From the NCBI GenBank assembly GCA_016124385.1, contig WGNU01000001.1:186001-250000 (forward strand): a stretch of DNA of 64,000 nt, in the 5' to 3' direction. The notes below the pieces were generated by a model. It was not told the origin of the DNA. It saw only the letters and a list, made by a program, of their open reading frames with translations, and ran no database searches. Both the position numbers and the translations under genes were made by a program. Shown here in pieces: positions 47,209 to 57,761 of the stretch. This stretch comes from Alphaproteobacteria bacterium (GTDB lineage Bacteria; Pseudomonadota; Alphaproteobacteria; Micropepsales; Micropepsaceae). Numbering within the stretch: the stretch's first letter is position 1; every line of letters begins with the position of its first letter.

Positions 47209-47290
47209 GAATCGAGGTCCGATCGCCGCCAAGTCGTTGGTCCGACTCATTGTTTCGAGTCCGACTCGATGTTGGAAAGTCAGCGGATTC
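47209..47290. promoter_or_regulatory. Cluster of five GANTC methylation sites with a 15-base palindrome
   Basis: GANTC occurs at 47209, 47244, 47257, 47263 and 47286, five sites in 82 bases, in the 183-base spacer between mnmG and mnmE. Two of them form the perfect palindrome TCGAGTCCGACTCGA (47255-47269); GTCCGACTC is repeated directly 19 bases apart. GANTC is the target of the alphaproteobacterial cell-cycle methyltransferase CcrM. Confidence 0.6.
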
Positions 47291-47294
47291 CACG

Positions 47295-47310
47295 CGTTTC
47301 ACGTGAAACA
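47295..47310. promoter_or_regulatory. parS site abutting the mnmE stop codon
   Basis: CGTTTCACGTGAAACA matches the parS consensus in 15 of 16 bases; the last base touches the mnmE stop codon. It is 2.1 kb from the parS in rsmG. Confidence 0.93.
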
Positions 47311-48624
47311 CTATTTTCCGAGGCAGAACCGGGCAAAAACGCTGTCGAGCACGTCCTCGACATCCACGCGTCCGGCGACCCGCCCGAGGGCGCGCGCGGC
47401 GAGGCGCAGCTCCTCGGCGAAAATCTCGACGGCCGAGGCCTTCAGCCCGCGCCGCAACGCCTCCGCCGCCTCCCGGAGCGCCGCCGCCTGCCGCTCCCGC
47501 GCGAGGGGAAGCGCGTCGCCACCTGAAAGCCGCTCCCGAACCCGCGCCGTCAGAGCATCGAGGAGCACCGCGATCCCTGCCCCCGTTGTCGCCGAAATCC
47601 CAATGGCGTCGCCGCCGCCCGCTGACGCCAGATCGATCTTGTTCGCGGCAACGATGTCGCCGGGCTGAAGAAGCGCCGAGGTCGCCGCGTCCAGGGCCGG
47701 CGCGGTAGCCGCGTCGAACAGCGCGATCCGCAGATCGGCCGCCCGTGCCCGCTCAGCCGCGCGCCGCACGCCCTCACTCTCGATGGCGTCTGCGGCCTCT
47801 CGCAGCCCCGCCGTATCGGCGATCACGATGAGGAAGCCGCCGAGATCGAGGCGTACCTCGATGATGTCCCGCGTCGTGCCCGGTAACGCCGAGACGATCG
47901 CCGCCTCCCGGCCCGCCAGCGCGTTGAGCAGCGAGGATTTGCCGGCATTGGGCGCGCCGATGATCGCGACCGAGAACCCTTCCGCGATTTGCCGGGTGGG
48001 CTCCGCCGCCGCGAGCCCCTCCTCGATCGCGCGCAGGAGCGAGACCGCCTCCGCCCGCGCGGCCTCGGGCAACCCGGCGGGCAATTCCTCATCGGAGAAA
48101 TCGATGGAGGCCTCGGCAAGCGCAAGCGTCTCGATGAGCTGCCCCCGCCAGGCCTCGCACTGGCGCGCGAGCGCACCGCCATAGCCCCGCAGCGCAAGCC
48201 GCCGCTGGCTTTCCGTTTCCGCCGCCACCAGATCGGCCAGCGCTTCGGCCTGGGCAAGGTCCAGCCGGCCATTCTCGAACGCCCGCCGCGCGAACTCGCC
48301 CGGCTCGGCGGGCCGGCACCCCGGCACCGCGCCCAGCGCCTCCGCCATCGCCGCCGCGACCGCCCGCCCGCCATGCACCTGAAATTCGGCGACATCCTCG
48401 CCGGTGAAGCTCTGAGGCCCTGGAAACCAGAGGACGAGGCCCTGATCGATCGCCTCCCCATCCGCCTTCCACAACCGCCGCAACACTGCCTGGCGGGGCG
48501 CCGGAAGCGCTCGGCCTGTCAAGATCTCGATGGCCCGCCTTGCCACCGGCCCGGAGACGCGGATGACGGCCACACCCGCCTGCCCCTGCCCGCTCGCGAG
48601 CGCGAAGATCGTCGGCGCGCCCAT
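47311..48624 (-). CDS. mnmE: tRNA modification GTPase MnmE
   Basis: A 437-residue GTPase (old name trmE). The N-terminal tetrahydrofolate-binding domain (TIFALASGQGQAGVAVIRVSG) precedes helices, an inserted G domain with GAPNAGKSSLLNAL (G1), DTAGLR (G3) and NKID (G4), and the C-terminal FCLGK, where the Cys is the conserved catalytic residue of the CxGK motif. It works with MnmG on tRNA wobble uridines. DUF6489 lies 11 bases upstream on the same strand. Confidence 0.96.
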   Translation of the reverse strand: MGAPTIFALASGQGQAGVAVIRVSGPVARRAIEILTGRALPAPRQAVLRRLWKADGEAIDQGLVLWFPGPQSFTGEDVAEFQVHGGRAVAAAMAEALGAVPGCRPAEPGEFARRAFENGRLDLAQAEALADLVAAETESQRRLALRGYGGALARQCEAWRGQLIETLALAEASIDFSDEELPAGLPEAARAEAVSLLRAIEEGLAAAEPTRQIAEGFSVAIIGAPNAGKSSLLNALAGREAAIVSALPGTTRDIIEVRLDLGGFLIVIADTAGLREAADAIESEGVRRAAERARAADLRIALFDAATAPALDAATSALLQPGDIVAANKIDLASAGGGDAIGISATTGAGIAVLLDALTARVRERLSGGDALPLARERQAAALREAAEALRRGLKASAVEIFAEELRLAARALGRVAGRVDVEDVLDSVFARFCLGK

Positions 48625-48635
48625 GGCTCAGCCGT

Positions 48636-48923
48636 CTATTTCGGAGAGTCTTCAGCCTCGGGATCCGTGCGCGAGCGTTTCTTGCTGCTGCCCATGGCGC
48701 GCTGCGCCGCGGACCACGCCATGCGTTGAATCTCGCCCAGCCCTTGCGCGCCCATCGGCATCCAGGTCTTCAGGATCTGCTCAGGGTCCATCATCGTCAG
48801 TGATTTGGAGAGCTGCCCCTGCAGCTGCTTCATCAGCGCATCCTGCATCGGCTCGACGTCCGGCAGACCCAGGAACCGCCGCGCCTCGATGGGCGTCAGG
48901 TCGACTTCGATCTTGATCTTCAT
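48636..48923 (-). CDS. DUF6489 family protein
   Basis: A 95-residue protein with the conserved start MKIKIEVDLTPIEARRFLGLPDVEPMQDALMKQLQ and an amphipathic C-terminal helix, then a basic tail. This matches DUF6489, an alphaproteobacterial family near mnmE that resembles phasin-like or small helical proteins; its role is unknown. The start is decided by GGAGG eight bases before the ATG. It probably shares a transcript with mnmE. Confidence 0.8.
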   Translation of the reverse strand: MKIKIEVDLTPIEARRFLGLPDVEPMQDALMKQLQGQLSKSLTMMDPEQILKTWMPMGAQGLGEIQRMAWSAAQRAMGSSKKRSRTDPEAEDSPK

Positions 48924-49013
48924 GGACAGGGCCTCCAGGCCGTGCGAGGTAAACGGGACCCGGCGCCCCATGCGCGCGGAGACTTATCCCCAACGTCTCT
49001 AGAGGCTATCGCC

Positions 49014-51050
<2,037 letters not shown>

Positions 51051-51123
51051 GCCCAAGGTGTCATGAGCCGCTTGCCGGCGCGTGACGAAATGCAAACCCA
51101 CTGACGCTCAGGAGATGAGCCCC

Positions 51124-51816
51124 ATGCCGATGGAAAAGATCCAAACGACCGATGGCACGTTCGACGCGTATGTCGCCAAGCCCGAGAGCGGCAAGGGCCC
51201 GGCCGTCCTCGTGATCCAGGAAATTTTCGGCGTCAATCAGGTCATGCGCGACATCGCGGACGGCTATGCCGAGGCCGGCTACTTCGCCATCGCGCCCGAT
51301 CTTTTTTGGCGCATCGAGCCGAATATTCAGCTCACGGATAAATCCGAGGCCGAATGGAAGAAGGCCTTCGACCTCTTCGGCAAGTTCCAGATCGATCCGG
51401 GCGTGAAGGACATCGCGGCCACCATCGCCCATGTCCGCAAGATGGCGGGCGTCACCGGCAAGGTCGGCGCCGTGGGCTATTGCCTGGGCGGGCTCCTCGC
51501 CTACCTCACGGCCGCACGCACGGATGTGGATGCCGCCGTCGGCTATTATGGCGTCAACATTCAGAATTTCCTCGGCGAAGCTGGAAACATCAAGAAGCCG
51601 CTGCTCCTGCACATCGCCGAGAAGGACCAGTTCGTGCCGCCCGAGGCGCAGAGCGCCGTCAAAGACGGGCTGAAGGGCAATGCGGCCATCACGATCCACA
51701 CCTATGACGGCCAGGATCACGCCTTCGCCCGCGTTGGCGGCGAGCATTTCAACAAGGCGAGCGCCGATCTCGCGAATTCGCGCACGACCGAGTTCTTCAA
51801 GAAGCATCTGGGATAG
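51124..51816 (+). CDS. Dienelactone hydrolase family protein
   Basis: A 230-residue alpha/beta hydrolase. The triad is Cys120 (GYCLGG), Asp168 (EKDQFVP) and His199 (GQDHAF), exactly the dienelactone hydrolase set. It opens lactones in chlorocatechol-type pathways, but family members have broader esterase activity. Start at this ATG is set by GGAG nine bases upstream; earlier ATGs have no proper spacing. The quinone oxidoreductase begins nine bases later, so they are an operon. Confidence 0.9.
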   Translation: MPMEKIQTTDGTFDAYVAKPESGKGPAVLVIQEIFGVNQVMRDIADGYAEAGYFAIAPDLFWRIEPNIQLTDKSEAEWKKAFDLFGKFQIDPGVKDIAATIAHVRKMAGVTGKVGAVGYCLGGLLAYLTAARTDVDAAVGYYGVNIQNFLGEAGNIKKPLLLHIAEKDQFVPPEAQSAVKDGLKGNAAITIHTYDGQDHAFARVGGEHFNKASADLANSRTTEFFKKHLG

Positions 51817-51825
51817 GGCTCGGCC

Positions 51826-52806
51826 ATGAGCACAGTGAAAGCGATCCGCATCGAAAAGACCGGCGGGCCGGAGGTCATGCGCCTCGCCGAGATCGACCTG
51901 CCCGCGCCCGCCAAGGGTCAGATCCAGGTCCGTCACGGCGCGTGCGGCATCAATTTCATCGATACGTATCAACGGACCGGCCTTTACCCCGTCGCGCTGC
52001 CCTCGGGCCTCGGGCTCGAGGCGGCGGGCACGGTGACGGCGGTTGGCGAGGGCGTCACACGCCTCAAGGCCGGCGACCGGATCGGCTATTGCACGGGACC
52101 GGTCGGCGCCTATAGCCAGGCCGCGAACGTTCCCGCCGACCGCGTCGTCAAACTTCCGGGCGGCATCGCCGACGACATCGCCGCCTCCATCCTCCTGAAA
52201 GGCATGACCGCGCAATATTTGCTGCGCCGCACCTATGACGTGAAGAAGGGCGAGACGATCCTCTTTCACGCGGCTGCCGGCGGTGTCGGTCAGATCGCGT
52301 GTCAATGGGCGCGCCATCTGGGAGCGACGGTCATCGGCACGGTCGGCTCGAAAGGAAAGATCGCGACCGCCAAGGCCAATGGCTGCGAACACGTGATTGT
52401 CTCGAGCGAGGAAGACACCGCCAAACGCGTGCGCGAGATCACCGGCGGCAAGGGCGTGCCGGTCGCCTATGACGGCGTCGGCAAGGACACCGTCTTGGCC
52501 TCGCTCGACAGCCTCGCCGTGCGCGGGCTCTGGGTCACATTCGGTAACGCGAGCGGCCCCGTCCCGCCGTTCGAGCCGGCGCTTCTCAGCCAAAAGGGCT
52601 CACTCTACATGACGCGCCCGACCCTCTTTCACTACACGATGACGGCCGAGGAGCTGCAGGAGACGGCGGACGACCTCTTTGCGGTCATCACCTCGGGCGC
52701 CGTCAAGATCGCCCCGCCCACGCACTACCCCTTGGGCGACGCGGCGAAGGCCCATGGCGATCTGGAAGGCCGGCGCACCACCGGCTCGCTGGTCCTCATC
52801 CCCTGA
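51826..52806 (+). CDS. NADPH:quinone oxidoreductase-type zinc-independent MDR
   Basis: A 326-residue medium-chain reductase of the quinone oxidoreductase (Qor) group. It has HGACGINFIDTYQRTGLYP (no catalytic zinc cysteines), the Rossmann motif AAAGGVGQIACQWARHLGATVIGT, and the family ending GDAAKAHGDLEGRRTTGSLVL. It reduces quinones or enals with NADPH. Co-transcribed with the dienelactone hydrolase. Confidence 0.9.
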   Translation: MSTVKAIRIEKTGGPEVMRLAEIDLPAPAKGQIQVRHGACGINFIDTYQRTGLYPVALPSGLGLEAAGTVTAVGEGVTRLKAGDRIGYCTGPVGAYSQAANVPADRVVKLPGGIADDIAASILLKGMTAQYLLRRTYDVKKGETILFHAAAGGVGQIACQWARHLGATVIGTVGSKGKIATAKANGCEHVIVSSEEDTAKRVREITGGKGVPVAYDGVGKDTVLASLDSLAVRGLWVTFGNASGPVPPFEPALLSQKGSLYMTRPTLFHYTMTAEELQETADDLFAVITSGAVKIAPPTHYPLGDAAKAHGDLEGRRTTGSLVLIP

Positions 52807-52937
52807 GGCGGCGATGCCCTTGAAATGACTCTGGAATCTCGCCCCCGCCCGATGACAAGCGGGCGGCCATCTGCGACACTGCCGCCCAATCAACAACAGC
52901 GACACGACCGAACGACCGGGAAGGAAGGACACCGTCC

Positions 52938-54374
52938 ATGCGCAATTACCTGAAATTCTATATCGACGGCGAATGGGTTGACCCCGTCACGCCGAAGACG
53001 CTCGACGTCATCAACCCCGCGACCGAAGGCGTGGCCGGCAAGATCAGCCTGGGCAGCGCGGCGGACGTCGACAAGGCCGTGAAGGCGGCGCGCCGCGCGT
53101 TCGACAGCTATTCGCAGACGACGCGCGAGCAGCGGCTCGAGCTGATGCAGAACATCGTCGCGGAATACCAGAAGCGCCTGAACGAGATCGCGCAAGCTGT
53201 GACCGAGGAGATGGGTGCGCCGTCCTGGCTCGCCCAGCGTGCGCAGGCCGCGATGGGCATCGCCCATATGTCGACGGCGGTCGAGATCCTCAAGAACTAC
53301 AAATTCGAGGAACTGCGCGGCACGACGCTCATTATGAAGGAGCCGGTCGGCGTCTGCGCGTTCATCACGCCCTGGAACTGGCCGCTCAACCAGATCGCCT
53401 GCAAGGTGGCCCCCGCGCTCGCGACGGGCTGCACGATGATCTTGAAGCCGTCCGAAGTGGCGCCGTTCTCGGGCTATCTCTGGACGGAAGTAATGGCCGC
53501 GGCCGGCGTGCCGAAGGGCGTCTTCAACATGGTCAACGGCGATGGGCCGACGGTCGGCGTCGCGCTCTCGCAGCATCCCGACGTCGACATGGTCTCCTTC
53601 ACGGGCTCGACGCGCGCGGGCATCGAAGTGGCGAAGAACGCCGCGCCGACGGTCAAGCGCGTCCATCAGGAGCTGGGCGGCAAGTCGCCGAACATCATCC
53701 TCGATGACGAAGGCTTCGCCCCGGCGGTCTCGGGCGGCATCAAGGCCGTAATGACGAACTCGGGTCAGTCGTGCAACGCACCGACCCGCATGCTCGTGCC
53801 TGGCGCGCGCATGAACGAGGCGATCAAGCTCGCCAAGGAAGCCGCCGAGTCGACGACCGTCGGCGATCCCAACGGCAATTCCTACATGGGTCCGGTCGTC
53901 TCCGAGACGCAGTGGAACAAGATCCAGGGCCTCATCAAGAAGGGCATCGACGAAGGCGCGACGCTCGTCACCGGCGGCCCCGGCCGGCCGGAAGGTCTCT
54001 CGAAGGGCTACTACGTGAAGCCGACGGTCTTTGCGAACGTGACCAACGAGATGACGATCGCGCGCGAGGAAATCTTCGGCCCGGTCGTCGCGATCCTTGG
54101 TTACAAGGACGTCGATGAGGCCGTGAAGATCGGCAACGACACGGTCTATGGCCTCGCGGGCTATGTCTCTTCGGCCGATCCGAAGAAGGCGCAGGCCGTG
54201 GCGCGGCGCCTGCGCGCCGGCCAAGTTCAAATCAACGGCGCCGGGCCCGACTTCATGGCGCCCTTCGGCGGCTACAAACAGTCCGGCAATGGCCGCGAGT
54301 GGGGCGACCATGCGTTCTCCGAATTCCTGGAAGTGAAGGCCGCGATCGGCTGGGGTAAAGAAGCCGCCGAATAG
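52938..54374 (+). CDS. Aldehyde dehydrogenase family protein
   Basis: A 478-residue NAD(P)-dependent ALDH. Active-site Cys279 (NSGQSCNAPTRM), the Asn of ITPWNWPLNQ and the general-base Glu of HQELGGKSPNII are all present. It is closest in motif style to the broad-range aldehyde dehydrogenases that process semialdehydes, e.g. in amine breakdown; the substrate is not determined. GGGAAGGAAGG gives a strong ribosome site. A terminator follows. Confidence 0.92.
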   Translation: MRNYLKFYIDGEWVDPVTPKTLDVINPATEGVAGKISLGSAADVDKAVKAARRAFDSYSQTTREQRLELMQNIVAEYQKRLNEIAQAVTEEMGAPSWLAQRAQAAMGIAHMSTAVEILKNYKFEELRGTTLIMKEPVGVCAFITPWNWPLNQIACKVAPALATGCTMILKPSEVAPFSGYLWTEVMAAAGVPKGVFNMVNGDGPTVGVALSQHPDVDMVSFTGSTRAGIEVAKNAAPTVKRVHQELGGKSPNIILDDEGFAPAVSGGIKAVMTNSGQSCNAPTRMLVPGARMNEAIKLAKEAAESTTVGDPNGNSYMGPVVSETQWNKIQGLIKKGIDEGATLVTGGPGRPEGLSKGYYVKPTVFANVTNEMTIAREEIFGPVVAILGYKDVDEAVKIGNDTVYGLAGYVSSADPKKAQAVARRLRAGQVQINGAGPDFMAPFGGYKQSGNGREWGDHAFSEFLEVKAAIGWGKEAAE

Positions 54375-54404
54375 CGCGCCGCGAACGCCTCCCCAGACAA
54401 ACGG

Positions 54405-54432
54405 AACGGCGAGGGTCACCCCTCGCCGTTTT
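54405..54432 (+). terminator. Intrinsic terminator after the aldehyde dehydrogenase gene
   Basis: An 11-base perfect stem (AACGGCGAGGG against CCCTCGCCGTT) with a four-base loop is followed by a short T-run (TTTTC). It lies 30 bases past the stop and before the AhpD-like gene. Confidence 0.85.
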
Positions 54433-54470
54433 CGTCAGAACCCGGAACAACAGATAGAGGGACGAGCGCC

Positions 54471-55067
54471 ATGACCACACGCCTGAAGCCACTCGATCGG
54501 TCGTCACTTCCCGAACTCGAGCCGCTCTTCCAATTGGTGGAAGGGATGATGGGGTTCGTGCCGAACTCGCTGATGGTGATGGCGCGCAACCGCCCACTGC
54601 TCGAGGCGTTCCTGGGCCTCGGCGCGCAGGCGCTGGGCCCCGGCAAGGTCTCCAACGAACTGAAATCGATGGTCTCGCACGTGACCAGCCGCTCGGCGGG
54701 GTGTCAGTACTGCATGGCGCACACGGGTCACACGACGGTCGAGCGGGCGGGCGTTGCACGCGCGAAGTTCGACGAGATATGGAACTACGAAACGAGCCCG
54801 CACTTCACGGACGCCGAGCGCGCCGCCTTGCGGGTCGCCCAACTCGCCGCGCTCGTCCCGAACGGCGTCGAGGAAGCCGACCGCGCCGCGCTCGCCAAGC
54901 ATTTCACCGAGGAGGAGATCGTCGAGATCGTGGCCGTGATCGGCTATTTCGGCTTTCTCAATCGCTGGAACGACACGATGGCGACCCCGCTCGAGGCAAC
55001 GCCCATGGCGTTCGGCGAAGCGGCGCTCGCGACCGCCGGCTGGCATCCGGGAAAGCACGGGCGCTAA
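54471..55067 (+). CDS. Carboxymuconolactone decarboxylase / AhpD-like protein
   Basis: A 198-residue helical protein. The AhpD motif C-x-x-C-x-x-H is complete (Cys78, Cys81, His84 in CQYCMAHTGH), so peroxidatic or alkylhydroperoxidase-partner activity is possible. The N-terminal half (PLFQLVEGMMGFVPNSLMVMARNRPLLEAFL) and later CGSP-type segment are typical of the family. It follows a terminator and probably has its own promoter. It converges on the 2OG-oxygenase gene. Confidence 0.88.
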   Translation: MTTRLKPLDRSSLPELEPLFQLVEGMMGFVPNSLMVMARNRPLLEAFLGLGAQALGPGKVSNELKSMVSHVTSRSAGCQYCMAHTGHTTVERAGVARAKFDEIWNYETSPHFTDAERAALRVAQLAALVPNGVEEADRAALAKHFTEEEIVEIVAVIGYFGFLNRWNDTMATPLEATPMAFGEAALATAGWHPGKHGR

Positions 55068-55082
55068 TTTGCGCGGCGGACG

Positions 55083-56087
55083 TCAGGCGACGATGGGGAA
55101 CGTCTCGCTCAATTGGCTGAGCGTGCCGCCGAGGATTGCGGCAAGCAGGAAGCCTTTCACGGCTCCCCTGTCCTTCAGCCGCGCCGCCGCGTCAAACACC
55201 TTGCCGCGCAGCGGGCGAAGATACTGCGCATAGGGCTTAAGGAGCGCGATGCCCGCATTGACGACGGGATAGACCGCCTTCTTCCACCACGTGTCATGCG
55301 AATGCCAGATGGCTGAACTGTCGCGGTAGACTTCATCGGCCGGCCGGCCAACGGTGTAGTAGTAGACGGCGAGCGCTTTGCGGGTGATGCCTTCGGGCGT
55401 CGTCACCTTCCCCACCCCATGCCAGCTGCGGCCGGAGGAATAGAAGATCACCGCGCGATTGTAGACCGGCTTGATGGAGCCGACGAACTTGCCGGGCTTC
55501 CCGTCCGCGTCATCCCAGATATCGAAACCGCCGCCCCATTCGTCCTGCCAATCGGGCGTCAGGTAGATCAGGAGATTGATCCGCCGGTGCAGCGACTTGT
55601 CGAATGGATGAAAGTTCGGGTCGACATGCAGGTCCTGATAGCCGCCGCTGGGATATTGGTGGAACCCGCTGCCGGCGAGCAGTGGATCCGGCTGGAGATT
55701 TTCGACACCGGTAACGGCCGTGAGGAAATCGCGCGTCTCCTTCCCCTGCAGCGCCTCGACGATGGGCCACAGCGTCGGACGGTATTTCTCGATGTCGCTC
55801 ATTTGGCCCTTTCGGGCCCAGGGCTCGCGAAACAGCTTCGGCATCGTGTCCAGGCGCGGGAAGCGCTCAGAGAGGAACGCGGCGACTTGTGGCTTCAGGA
55901 AATTGTCGATCACAACATAGCGGAATGGCTTCTGCGCGTTGAAAGCCGTCGCAAGCGTGCCCTTGTCCGCAATTACGCCCGGCTCGACAGGCGTCGCGGC
56001 CACGTCACGGTCGATGAGGGGAACGTTGAGTGAGCTCAAGGGAAGTTCTCGCGCGTTGCAGAGGGCATTCTGCCCCCTCTCAGTCAA
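55083..56087 (-). CDS. 2-oxoglutarate/Fe(II)-dependent oxygenase
   Basis: A 334-residue protein with the double-stranded beta-helix iron site His154, Asp156 (DLHVDPNF) and His223 (SWHGVGKV), and the 2-oxoglutarate-binding Arg236 (GITRKALAVYYY). This is the 2OG-FeII_Oxy_3 (prolyl-hydroxylase-like) pattern. It couples decarboxylation of 2-oxoglutarate to oxidation of an unknown substrate. The start TTG (56087) is the furthest possible in-frame start with weak ribosome site; a later TTG (in PLSSL) is possible. It lies 93 bases downstream of the HD-domain gene on the same strand and may form a unit with it. Confidence 0.87.
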   Translation of the reverse strand: MTERGQNALCNARELPLSSLNVPLIDRDVAATPVEPGVIADKGTLATAFNAQKPFRYVVIDNFLKPQVAAFLSERFPRLDTMPKLFREPWARKGQMSDIEKYRPTLWPIVEALQGKETRDFLTAVTGVENLQPDPLLAGSGFHQYPSGGYQDLHVDPNFHPFDKSLHRRINLLIYLTPDWQDEWGGGFDIWDDADGKPGKFVGSIKPVYNRAVIFYSSGRSWHGVGKVTTPEGITRKALAVYYYTVGRPADEVYRDSSAIWHSHDTWWKKAVYPVVNAGIALLKPYAQYLRPLRGKVFDAAARLKDRGAVKGFLLAAILGGTLSQLSETFPIVA

Positions 56088-56180
56088 GAATCAATCTCAA
56101 AAGACCCCGATCCCGTTGACCGGCGGCGTATTCGCACGGAAAGGTTAAACAGGGCAGCGCGAAATACGCGCCTTTCCGAG

Positions 56181-56783
56181 CTATTCGGCGGCCATTTTCC
56201 CGCCCGGCCAAAGATAGATCGAATGCTTCGGCCGCGCAAAAACACGTTGCACCATCGGCACGAATGCCTCGAGCGGCATCGACTGGAAGTCGGGATCGAA
56301 CGCCGTCTGATCATAGAGGTGGCAGAATTGGGCGCACGCCTCGAAATGCGGGTGGCCGCGAAACTGTTCGCGCATATCCCGGTCGAGCCCGAGATAGTGG
56401 AAGAAATAGTAGCCCTGGAAGATCGCGTGCTTGGCGACGATCCAATGCGTGCGCTCGCTGACATAGGGCTGAACGATCGCTGCCGCGACATCGGCGTGGT
56501 TCGACGAGCCAAGCGTGTCGCCGATGTCGTGCAACAGGGCCGCGACGACGTACTCCTCGTCCTCGCCGCCTTGATAGGCGCGCGTCGCCGTTTGCAGCGA
56601 ATGCTCCAGGCGATCGACCGGATAGCCCCCGCAGTCGCCTTCCAGCAGCTTCAGGTGCGTGATGATCCGGTTCGGAAGGTCCTTCGTGAAGGGCGCGGCG
56701 TGTGCGGCGATGATCTTCCAATCCTCGGCCGTCCCTTCCGCCATGGACCGGTATGTCGCCCGCTGCTGCATGAGATCGCTCAT
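56181..56783 (-). CDS. HD-domain protein with diiron-oxygenase-like ligands (PhnZ/COG4341-like)
   Basis: A 200-residue HD-fold protein. The metal residues His61 (LEHSLQ), His85-Asp86 (LLHDIGD), His96, His119 and Asp158 match the order of the six ligands of PhnZ-type mixed-valence diiron oxygenases (His, His-Asp, His, His, Asp); the 24-residue step from first His to the HD pair is identical to PhnZ. A phosphohydrolase role is also possible. The next gene is a 2OG-Fe(II) oxygenase, the partner type used in phosphonate oxidation (PhnY or TmpA with PhnZ or TmpB). Substrate is unknown. Confidence 0.85.
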   Translation of the reverse strand: MSDLMQQRATYRSMAEGTAEDWKIIAAHAAPFTKDLPNRIITHLKLLEGDCGGYPVDRLEHSLQTATRAYQGGEDEEYVVAALLHDIGDTLGSSNHADVAAAIVQPYVSERTHWIVAKHAIFQGYYFFHYLGLDRDMREQFRGHPHFEACAQFCHLYDQTAFDPDFQSMPLEAFVPMVQRVFARPKHSIYLWPGGKMAAE

Positions 56784-56870
56784 GGCCTGTCCTTCTCGTT
56801 CCCGTTGACCGCGATGCTACCCTTCGCGTTAGCTGGCCGCCAACAAGAAACGATCACCTAAGGAAACCCC

Positions 56871-57725
56871 ATGAGCATCGCCGCCGAAGGCCCCAACGCG
56901 GCCCAGATTGAATATTGGAACGGCAAGGCCGGCGACACCTGGGCGGAGTTCCAAGAGCGCATGGACAAAAACCTGGCGCCAATGAGCGAGACCTTGCTCC
57001 GCGCGGCGGCGCTTAAACCCGGCGAGCGCGTTCTGGACATCGGCTGCGGCTGCGGCGCGACGAGCCTGGGCGCCGCCGAGGCCGTGGGCCCTGGCGGCGC
57101 GGTGACGGGCCTCGACATCTCAGAGCCGATGCTCGCCCTCGCACGCAAGCGCGGCGCCGCGATGCCTCAGCTCGATTGGAGCCTCGCGGACGCCGCGACC
57201 GCCCGCTTCGAGTCGACGCACGACGCGGTGATCTCGCGCTTCGGCGTCATGTTCTTCGCCGATCCGACGGCCGCCTTTACGAACATCATCCGTGCGCTGA
57301 AGCCGGGCGGCCGGCTTGCTTTTGTGTGCTGGCAGGATCTGCGCAAGAACGAGTGGATCGCGCTCCCCATGCGCGCCGCGATGAAGCACCTGCCTGAGCA
57401 GCCGCCGGCCGATCCTTACGCGCCGGGGCCGGGCGCCTTCGCCGAGGAAGCGCGCACAATCGCCATCCTGCGTGATGCGGGCTTTACGGATGTGAAGATG
57501 GAGCCCTTTACGGCGATCTTCCCGCTCGGCCGCGACCTCGATGACGCGGTCCTGCAGACGAAAACGATCGGGCCACTCGCGCGCCTCCTCGTCGAGGTGC
57601 CGAAGGAGCAGGCCAAGCGAGCGCTTGGCGCTGTCCGCGAAGCGCTGGAGCCCCGGCTGACGAAGGAGGGCGTCATGCTCGAAGCGCAATATTGGCTCGC
57701 GACGGGCAAGCGCCCGACGGCCTGA
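56871..57725 (+). CDS. Class I SAM-dependent methyltransferase
   Basis: A 284-residue methyltransferase. Motif I is VLDIGCGCGATSLGAA (around residue 55), followed by DISEPMLALAR, DAVISRFGVMFFADP and ALKPGGRLAFVCWQDL, the usual class I order of the Methyltransf_25/11 groups. The acceptor is not identifiable. Divergent from the HD gene and followed by an SDR gene 36 bases later, probably as an operon. Confidence 0.9.
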   Translation: MSIAAEGPNAAQIEYWNGKAGDTWAEFQERMDKNLAPMSETLLRAAALKPGERVLDIGCGCGATSLGAAEAVGPGGAVTGLDISEPMLALARKRGAAMPQLDWSLADAATARFESTHDAVISRFGVMFFADPTAAFTNIIRALKPGGRLAFVCWQDLRKNEWIALPMRAAMKHLPEQPPADPYAPGPGAFAEEARTIAILRDAGFTDVKMEPFTAIFPLGRDLDDAVLQTKTIGPLARLLVEVPKEQAKRALGAVREALEPRLTKEGVMLEAQYWLATGKRPTA

Positions 57726-57761
57726 GACGACCAACCACCAAGAAAAAAGAGGGAGAACGAC

